Below, piece after piece: positions 55,301-62,300 of a stretch of 64,000 nt of DNA. The stretch spans positions 3,718,001 to 3,782,000 of the forward strand of contig NZ_RCHV01000002.1 in the NCBI RefSeq assembly GCF_003665095.1, written 5' to 3'. This DNA is from Streptomyces sp. Z26. GTDB taxonomy: Bacteria; Actinomycetota; Actinomycetes; Streptomycetales; Streptomycetaceae. The translations under genes and the position numbers were made by a program. How positions within the stretch are numbered: position 1 is the first letter of the stretch; the number at the start of each line of letters is the position of its first letter. The notes under the pieces were generated by a model. It saw nothing but the letters and a program-made list of their open reading frames with translations. It was not told the DNA's origin and ran no database searches.

Positions 55301-58298
55301 GACCGTGCATTCCCACTCTGAGGACGGTGACCACGAGCCTGCGTGGACGCTGCACGCCGAGGGTGTCCTGGGGCCTGACGCCGCCGCCCCGGAGCGCTTC
55401 GACGTGACGCAGTGGCCGCCCGACGGCGCCGCCTCCCTCACCGGGAGCGGCGTGTACGACGGTCTCGTCGACCTTGGATTCGAATACGGCCCGGCCTTCC
55501 AAGGGCTCAGGGGCGCATGGAAGTCCGGCGGTGAGACGTTCGCGGAGGTGGTATTGGACGACGAGGTCGACGCCGAGCGGTTCGTGCTGCACCCGGCGCT
55601 CCTCGACTCGGCCCTGCACGCGTTGATGCTCGACGCGGGTGAGGACGACGGGCCGTCGCTGCCGTTCGCCTGGAAGGGGGTCCGCGTTCACGCCGCCGGT
55701 GCCAGGGCGGCACGCGTACGACTGACGCCACGTGGTGAGAGCGGTATGGGGATCATCCTCGTCGACTCCGACGGTCGCTCCGTTCTCTCCGTGGATTCCC
55801 TGGTGTCGCGTGAGGTCTCGGCCGAGCAACTCGCGTCGGCCGGTTCCGGGCCCGCCGACTCGCTGTTCCACATCGACTGGAGCCCGGTGGCCGCGACCGC
55901 CGACGCGTCCGACACGGAGTGGACGGTCGTCACCGACCTCGCCGAGCTGACCGGGGACGTGCCCGGCACGGTCGCGCTGGAACTGTCCCCCGGTACCGGC
56001 GATCTCGCCGCGGATGTCAGAGCGGTCAGCGGCACGGTGTTGCGCGCGGTGCAGGACTGGTTGGCGGAGGAGCGCTTCGCGGGCCGTCGGTTGGTCGTGG
56101 TCACCCGTGGCGCGACCGACGGCACCGACCTGGCGCAGGCCACTGCCTGGGGTCTCGTACGGGCCGCGCGGGCGGAGGACTCCGAACGCTTCACGCTGTA
56201 CGACGCCGATCCCGGCACCGATGCGGCGGCCCGTGTCGACGAGGCTTTCGCACGTGCGGTCGCCTCCGGTGAGCCCGAGCTGCGTATCCGCGGTGGTGCG
56301 CTTCAGGTGCCGCGTCTGGCACGTGCCGGGACACCACCCTCGGGAGCGGACGCACCCGCCTGGGATCGAGCGGGCCCTGTGCTGATCACCGGCGGTACGG
56401 GCGGGCTCGGCGCGCTCGTCGCCCGCCATCTCGTGGTCGAGCACGGCGTCCGCGACCTCTTGCTGACCAGCCGTCGTGGCCCTGCGGCGGAGGGTGCGGA
56501 GGAGTTGCGACGGGAGCTGACCGGGCTGGGGGCCACCGTCGAGATCGCCAAGTGTGACGTGGCGGACCGTGAGGCAGTACGGGCCCTGTTGGCCGGTCGC
56601 GCGCCCGGTTCCGTCGTCCACACGGCCGGTGTACTGGCCGACGCGATGATCTCCAACCAGACGGAGCACGGCTTCGAGCAGGTGTTGCGACCCAAGGTCG
56701 ACGGAGCTCTGCACCTGCACGAGTTGACCCGCGGCCACGATCTCGCCGCTTTCGTCCTCTTCTCGTCGTCCGCGGGCGTGCTCGGCTCGGCCGGGCAGGG
56801 GAACTACGCTGCGGCCAACACCTTCCTGGACGCGCTTGCTGTGCACCGTCGTGCCGAGGGGCTGCCCGCGCAGTCCCTCGCGTGGGGATTGTGGGGCGAT
56901 GACGGCGGCATGGGGGGCGCCCTGGCCGATGCCGACCGCCGCCGTATGGCGCGCCAGGGTGTGCCCGTGCTGACGTCCGTCGACGGCCTCGCGCTGTTTG
57001 ACGCCGCGTGCACCCGTCCCGAGGCCGTACTGGTCCCGATGGGACTCGACCTGCGAGTGCTGCGGAGCGGCGACGCCGGGGATCTCCCGGTGCTGCTGCG
57101 CGGTCTGGTGCCCGCCACCAGGCGTCGTGCAGCGGGCGGTGATCCGGAGGTGTTGCGGCGCGAGCTGGCAGCGATGTCGGCCGAGCGGCGTGAAGAGGCC
57201 GTGCGCGACCTGGTGCTCACCCTCTCCGCGACGCTGCTCGGGCACGCCGGACCGGGCGACGTGGACCCCGACCGTGACTTCCTGGAGTCCGGCTTCGACT
57301 CGCTCAGCGCGATGGAGCTCCGCACCTCGCTGAACACCGCCACCGGCCTGAGCCTGCCGCCGATGGCGGTGTTCGACAACAAGAATCCGACGCACCTCGC
57401 GCGCGCCGTCGTGGAACATCTGGAGTCGGGGTCCGTCGCCGTCCCCGAGACGCGTACGGACACCGCCGACGACGTGACCGATATGTTCCGGCAGGCCATC
57501 GCGGACCACAAGACGCAGGAGGGGCTGAACCTCATGGCGTCGGTTGCGGCGCTGCGGCCACGCTTCGCCACCGTGGAGGAGTTGGAGCACAAGCCGCAGG
57601 CCGTACGAATGGCCGATGGCCCCGCCCGTACCCGACTCATCTGCCTGGCGACACCGATGGCCGTCGGCGGTGTGCACCAGCACGCGCGGCTCGGCGCCGA
57701 GTTCCGGGAGGTGCGGCCCACGTACGCGATGCCGCTGCCCGGCTTCGCCGCGGGTGAGCCATTGCCGGACTCCGTCGAGGTGCTGTCCCGCGTGTTGGCG
57801 GACGCGGTGCTGGCCGCTGCGGACGGTGAGCCGTTCGTGTTGCTCGGCTACTCCTCGGGTGGGATCATCGCCCACATCCTCGCCCGCTACCTGGAGGAGC
57901 TGGGTGGCCCCCGGCCCGCCGGCCTGGTCCTCGTCGACACGTTCCGCGTCGAGGACACCGCGATGAAGGTGGGCCTCAACCAACTCCTGCGGGAAGTGCT
58001 GATGATGGAGGACACCTTCGGGCGGTACGATGCCGCGCGACTTTCGGCCATGCGCCAGTATTTCGATGTGCTGGGCGGCTTCGACCCCGTGAAGCTGGAT
58101 GCCCCGGCTCTGTTCGTCCAGGCGTCCGAGCCGTTCGTCGCGCCTCCCGAGGGAGTCGACCCGGCCGACATGCGGGCACGGCCGTGGGACCCGGATCATG
58201 TGCTGCGCACCGTCGAAGGCAACCATTTTTCGCTCGCGCAGGAGCAGGCTTCGGTGACTGCACGCACCATCGACGAGTGGCTGGGGACGCTCGACTGA
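52320..58298 (+). CDS. type I polyketide synthase PKS3, final module with thioesterase
   Basis: 1992 residues. Docking segment KLVAALRASLKETEELRARN, KS (Cys192), AT (Ser639, HAFH malonyl type), full DH (His930 in HVVLGATLLP, Asp1096 in LHPALLDSALH), KR (Tyr1496; the B-type motif reads LAD instead of LDD), ACP (FDSL, Ser1661) and a C-terminal thioesterase (about 1745-1992) with nucleophile Ser1845 in GYSSGG and His1969 in EGNHFSL. This is the chain-terminating module: one last malonyl extension, reduction and dehydration, then release, most likely by macrocyclisation. It starts 7 bp after PKS2. A hairpin follows the stop, although further cluster genes continue in the same direction. Confidence 0.95.
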   Translation: MAENDQKLVAALRASLKETEELRARNRALQAASREPIAIVAMSCRYPGADSPEELWRLVADGLDAVSQFPTDRGWDEAAIYDPEPGRPGKTYSREGSFLHDAADFDAEFFGISPNDALVMDPQQRLLLETSWEALERAGIDPTVLKGSATGVFAGMMYHDYTYNNSSGAIASGRVAYTLGLQGPAVTVDTACSSSLVALNWAIQSLRSGECTLALVGGVAVMATPDTFIEFSHQRGLASDGRCKSFAAAADGTGWGEGVGVLVVERLSDARRHGHPVLAVVRGTATNQDGASNGMTAPNGPSQRRVIQQALANARLSADQVDLVEGHGTGTTLGDPIEAQALLATYGKDRAGGEPLWLGSIKSNMGHTQAAAGVAGIIKVVEAMRHGVMPRTLHVDEPSPQVDWSSGGVRLLTEAREWPAVEGRPRRAGVSSFGISGTNAHVIIEEAVPTAESGTGEVAAPYSVADRLLWPVSARSQEALRAQAERLHTHVAQRPELPPADVGLSLGVGRAAHEHRAVIVAKDRTTLLAGLEALAEGDTAPAVVTGKKHEGKTAFLFTGQGSQRLGMGRELYETFPVFASAFDEACGVLDPKVREVVWGDEEALGRTEFTQPAIFALEVALFRLVESWGVRPDFLAGHSIGEVAAAHVAGVFSLEDAGRLISARGRLMQALPEGGAMLALQATEAEVAPHLGDEVGLAAVNGPSSVVVSGGEKAVEAVAERFADRKQTRLKVSHAFHSPLMDPMLEDFRKVAETVAFNEPTIRLTKDVGSADFWVRHVRDAVRFADDVRLLESEGVTRYLELGPDAVLAAMVRQTADDATVVAALRRDRPEAELLLTAVARLHVAGSSPDWPAFYAVHGARRVDLPTYAFQHRRYWLAEPLEVGGGNAASMGLTSFDHPLVNAETVVPGADMVVFTGRLSTDTHPWLADHVVLGATLLPGTAFVELAVRAGDRIGCRALDELTLHAPLVLPEGTGVRLRLVVGAPVDDDGRRPVTVHSHSEDGDHEPAWTLHAEGVLGPDAAAPERFDVTQWPPDGAASLTGSGVYDGLVDLGFEYGPAFQGLRGAWKSGGETFAEVVLDDEVDAERFVLHPALLDSALHALMLDAGEDDGPSLPFAWKGVRVHAAGARAARVRLTPRGESGMGIILVDSDGRSVLSVDSLVSREVSAEQLASAGSGPADSLFHIDWSPVAATADASDTEWTVVTDLAELTGDVPGTVALELSPGTGDLAADVRAVSGTVLRAVQDWLAEERFAGRRLVVVTRGATDGTDLAQATAWGLVRAARAEDSERFTLYDADPGTDAAARVDEAFARAVASGEPELRIRGGALQVPRLARAGTPPSGADAPAWDRAGPVLITGGTGGLGALVARHLVVEHGVRDLLLTSRRGPAAEGAEELRRELTGLGATVEIAKCDVADREAVRALLAGRAPGSVVHTAGVLADAMISNQTEHGFEQVLRPKVDGALHLHELTRGHDLAAFVLFSSSAGVLGSAGQGNYAAANTFLDALAVHRRAEGLPAQSLAWGLWGDDGGMGGALADADRRRMARQGVPVLTSVDGLALFDAACTRPEAVLVPMGLDLRVLRSGDAGDLPVLLRGLVPATRRRAAGGDPEVLRRELAAMSAERREEAVRDLVLTLSATLLGHAGPGDVDPDRDFLESGFDSLSAMELRTSLNTATGLSLPPMAVFDNKNPTHLARAVVEHLESGSVAVPETRTDTADDVTDMFRQAIADHKTQEGLNLMASVAALRPRFATVEELEHKPQAVRMADGPARTRLICLATPMAVGGVHQHARLGAEFREVRPTYAMPLPGFAAGEPLPDSVEVLSRVLADAVLAAADGEPFVLLGYSSGGIIAHILARYLEELGGPRPAGLVLVDTFRVEDTAMKVGLNQLLREVLMMEDTFGRYDAARLSAMRQYFDVLGGFDPVKLDAPALFVQASEPFVAPPEGVDPADMRARPWDPDHVLRTVEGNHFSLAQEQASVTARTIDEWLGTLD

Positions 58299-58307
58299 CC
58301 GGTCTCA

Positions 58308-58332
58308 TGTCGGCACCGGCCCGGTGCCGACA
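58308..58332 (+). terminator. hairpin after the thioesterase-bearing PKS
   Basis: TGTCGGCACCGG-C-CCGGTGCCGACA is a perfect 12-bp inverted repeat, 9 bp past the PKS3 stop, with no T-run. It may end or attenuate the PKS1-3 transcript. Confidence 0.65.
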
Positions 58333-58391
58333 CCCTCAGGGGCCCCACGCCGCACGCGCGCGGGGAAGCGCTGCCGAGAACACGAACTTAG

Positions 58392-59336
58392 GTGACTGAA
58401 GAGATGTCCACGACGCCCACGGTCAAGGGGACCATCCCTTTCCGGGAGCACAAGACCTGGTTTCGCGTGAGCGGACGATCCGATGAGGGCCGTCCGGCGC
58501 TCGTCGTCGTGCACGGAGGCCCCGGCAGCACGCACGACTACCTGATCGGCCTCTCCGTCTTCGCCGAACGCGGCTGGAACGTCGTGCACTACGACCAGAT
58601 CGGGAGTGGCGGCTCCACGCACCTGCCGGATGCCGACCCGGAATTCTGGAACCCGCAGTTGTTCTTCGACGAGCTGGACAACCTGCTGCGTACTCTCGAC
58701 ATCACGGACTACGTCCTCTTCGGGCAGTCCTGGGGCGGCCTTCTCGCGGCCTGGCACGCCTCGACCCGTCCGCCAGGGCTGCGTGGCCTGGTCATCGCGG
58801 ACTCGCCGGCGTCCTACCCGCTATGGCTGTCGGAGATGAAGGTGCTGCGCTCGCAGCTGCCGCCCGGCGTGGACGAGACGCTGCTGCGTCATGAGGCGGC
58901 GGGTACCACCGAGAGCGACGAGTACCGCGAGGCGATGCAGGTCTTCTACGCCAGGCACGCCTGCCGGCTCGACCCGTGGCCGCCGGAGCTGATGGCGACC
59001 TTCATCGAGGCGAACTCCGATCTGACGGTGTACAGCACCATGAACGGCCCCAACGAGTTCCATGTCATCGGCAGCCTGCGCGACTGGGGTGTGATCGAGT
59101 ACCTGCCCTCGATCGACGTGCCGACGCTGATCCTCTCCGGTCGATACGACGAGGCCACCCCGGTCACCGTGCAGCCCTACAAGGACCTCATCCCCGACTC
59201 CCACTGGGAGATCTTCGAGGAATCCAGTCACGTCCCCCACCTCGAGGAACCGGAGCGCTTCTACCAGGTGCTCGGCGCATATCTTGACAAGGTCGGCGCG
59301 AACGGCGCTCCGACCACGACGGTGAACGGAGGCTGA
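58392..59336 (+). CDS. proline-iminopeptidase-family hydrolase, VinJ-like amino-acyl remover
   Basis: 314 residues, alpha/beta hydrolase of peptidase family S33. Oxyanion motif VVVHGGPGSTHDYL, nucleophile Ser113 in LFGQSWGGLLAAW, Asp253 in LSGRYDEATP, His280 in ESSHVPHLEEPERF. In vicenistatin-type macrolactam clusters, the homologue VinJ removes the terminal amino acid that caps the beta-amino-acid starter once the chain is complete, freeing the amine for lactam closure. Its place between the thioesterase-bearing PKS3 and another PKS gene fits that role. The GTG at 58392 and the ATG at 58404 are both possible starts. A housekeeping prolyl aminopeptidase is less likely in this context. Confidence 0.85.
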   Translation: MTEEMSTTPTVKGTIPFREHKTWFRVSGRSDEGRPALVVVHGGPGSTHDYLIGLSVFAERGWNVVHYDQIGSGGSTHLPDADPEFWNPQLFFDELDNLLRTLDITDYVLFGQSWGGLLAAWHASTRPPGLRGLVIADSPASYPLWLSEMKVLRSQLPPGVDETLLRHEAAGTTESDEYREAMQVFYARHACRLDPWPPELMATFIEANSDLTVYSTMNGPNEFHVIGSLRDWGVIEYLPSIDVPTLILSGRYDEATPVTVQPYKDLIPDSHWEIFEESSHVPHLEEPERFYQVLGAYLDKVGANGAPTTTVNGG

Positions 59337-59343
59337 GCCGGCG

Positions 59344-62300
59344 GTGGATGCGAACGTCGAGGAGATCGTCGAGGCCCTGCGCGGCTCGCTGGTCGAGAAC
59401 GAGCGGCTGCGCAAGGACAACGAGAGCCTGCGCGCCGGTGCCAGCGCGGCGGCCGAGCCCATCGCGATCATCGGTATGGCCTGCCGTTTCCCCGGCGGCG
59501 TCGCCTCACCCGAGGACCTGTGGGAGCTGGTCGCGGAGGGCCGCGACGCCATCGGCCCGTTCCCCGCGGACCGCGGCTGGGACCTGAGCGCGGTCTACGA
59601 CCCGGAGCCCGGCAAGCCCGGCAAGAGCTACGTCCGGCACGGCGGGTTCCTGTACGAGGCCGGGGAGTTCGACCCCGAGTTCTTCGGCATCAGCCCCCGC
59701 GAGGCCCTGTCCATGGACCCGCAGCAGCGGCTGCTGCTGGAGGTCAGCTGGGAGGCCATGGAGCGCGCCGGGGTCGACCCGGCGTCGCTGCGGGGCACCC
59801 GTACGGGCGTGTTCGCCGGTGCGATGTACCACGACTACGGCATCACCAGCAGTGACGGCAGCCTCGTCTCCGGCCGCGTCGCGTACACCCTGGGCCTGGA
59901 GGGCCCGGCGATCACCGTCGACACGGCCTGCTCGTCGTCGCTCGTCGCCATGCAGTGGGCCGCTCAGGCCCTGCGTACGGGGGAGTGCACCCTCGCGCTG
60001 GCGGGTGGCGTCAGCGTCATGGCGACCCCCGAGACGTTCATCGAGTTCAGCGAGCAGCGCGGCCTGTCGCCCGACGGCCGCTGCCGCGCGTACTCCTCCG
60101 GCGCCGACGGCACCGGCTGGGGCGAGGGCTCCGGCATGCTGCTGCTGGAGACGCTCTCCGAGGCGAAGCGGAACGGGCACCCCGTGCTCGCCGTCGTCAA
60201 GGGCATGGCGGTCAACCAGGACGGGGCGTCGAACGGCTTCACCGCGCCCAACGGCCCCTCGCAGCGCCGCGTCATCAAGCAGGCGCTCGCCTCGGCCGGG
60301 CTGAAGGCCGCCGACGTGGACCTCATGGAGGGCCACGGCACCGCCACCTCCCTCGGTGACCCGATCGAGGCGCAGGCGCTGCTCGCGACGTACGGGCAGA
60401 AGCGCGAGCGGCCGCTGTGGCTCGGCTCGATCAAGTCGAACATCGGGCACGCGCAGGCCGCCGCCGGTGTCGCCGGTGTCATCAAGATGGTCGAGGCGAT
60501 CCGCCGCGGCACCCTGCCGAAGACCCTGCACGCCGAGGAGCCGTCGCAGCAGGTCGACTGGGAGGCGGGCGACGTACGCCTCCTCACCGAGGCCCGCGAC
60601 TGGCCCGAGACCGACGGCCCGCGCCGGGCCGCCGTCTCGTCGTTCGGCGTCAGCGGCACCAACGCGCACGTGATCATCGAGCAGGCCGAGGCGGCGGACG
60701 ACGCCGACGTGCCCGCCGCCCGCCCGGCCACCGGCACGCCCGTACCGCTGCCGCTGTCCGCCCGCTCCGAGGCCGCGCTCCGCGCGCAGGCCCGGCAGTT
60801 CGCGGACCTGCTGCGCGCGGACACCGCGCCCGACCCGGTCGACACGGCGTACTCCCTCGCCACCGGCCGCGCCGCGCTGCCCCGCCGCGCCGTCGTCGCG
60901 GGCCGCGACCGGGCCGCGCTCGTCGCGGAGCTGACCGCGTTCGCCGACGACCCGAACCCGGTCGGCGGCACCGCCCGCGGCACCGGCCTGACCGCGTTCC
61001 TGTTCACCGGGCAGGGGAGTCAGCGTCTCGGCATGGGCCGTGGGCTGTACGAGGCGTATCCGGTGTTCGCCCGCGCCCTCGACGAGGTGTGCGCGGAGTT
61101 GGACCCGAAGGTCCGTGAGGTGATGTGGGGTGATGAGGAGGGGCTGAATCGTACGGAGTGCACGCAGCCGGCGATCTTCGCGGTGGAGGTGGCGCTGTAT
61201 CGGCTGTGGGAGTCGTGGGGTGTCACGCCGGACTTCGTGGCGGGTCATTCCATCGGTGAGGTCGCCGCCGCGCACGTGGCGGGGGTGTTCTCCCTCGCGG
61301 ACGCCGCGAAGCTGATCACCGCGCGTGGTCGTCTGATGGGCGCGCTGCCGGCGGGTGGCGCCATGGTCGCGGTCGAGGCGGCGGAGGACGAGGTCCTGCC
61401 GCTGCTGACCGACGGCGTGGCGGTCGCCGCCGTGAACGGCCCGCGTGCGGTGGTGCTCTCGGGTGAGGAGGCGGCCGTCGCGGCTGCCGTGGCGAAGCTC
61501 GAAGGGCGTCGTACCAACCGGTTGAAGGTGTCGCACGCGTTCCACTCGCCGTTGATGGACCCGATGTTGGAGGACTTCCGCAAGGTCGCGGAGGGCGTCA
61601 CGTACGCCGAGCCCGCCGTCCCCGTCGTCACCGAGGGCGGCGCGGTCACCGACCCGGGGTACTGGGTGCGGCACGTACGGGAGGCCGTGCGTTTCGCGGA
61701 CGTCGTACGCCGTCTGGAGTCCGAGGGCGTCACCCGTTACCTGGAGTTGGGTCCCGACGCGGTCCTCACCGCCATGGCCCGGCACAGCCTCACCCGTACC
61801 GCCGAGACCGCCGCGCTCGTCGCCTCCCAGCACCGCAAGCGGGAGGAGACGGAGGCGCTGACCGCCGCCCTCGGGCAGGCGTACGGCGCGGGCCTGGAGC
61901 TGGACTGGAACGGCGTCCTCGCCGAGTTCGGCGCCGAGCCCCGGCGCGTGGACCTGCCGACGTACCCGTTCCAGCGGCAGCGCTACTGGATGGACAAGGG
62001 CCGTTCCGGCGGCGACGTGTCCTCCGCCGGACTCGACCGGCCCGACCACCCGCTGCTCGGCGCGATGGTCCGGCTGCCCGGCACCGACGGCGCCGTCTTC
62101 ACCGGCCGCCTCTCCACCGGCGCCCACCCGTGGCTGGCCGACCACACCGTGCTCGGCACGGTGCTGCTGCCGGGTACGGCGTACGTGGAGCTGGCCGTAC
62201 GGGCGGGCGACGAGGTCGGCTGCTCCCGCATCGAGGAACTGACGCTCAGCGCGCCCCTGTTGCTGGCCGAGGACAGCGGCGTGCACGTCCAGGTCGCCGT

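Noticed and set aside
44850..58300. Enoylreductase domain in any module
   Set aside because: No NADPH-binding HAAAGGVG-type motif lies between DH and KR; the spacing fits only the structural part of the KR.
58392..59336. Second free-standing thioesterase
   Set aside because: The GGPG oxyanion motif and overall layout fit the S33 iminopeptidase family rather than type II thioesterases.
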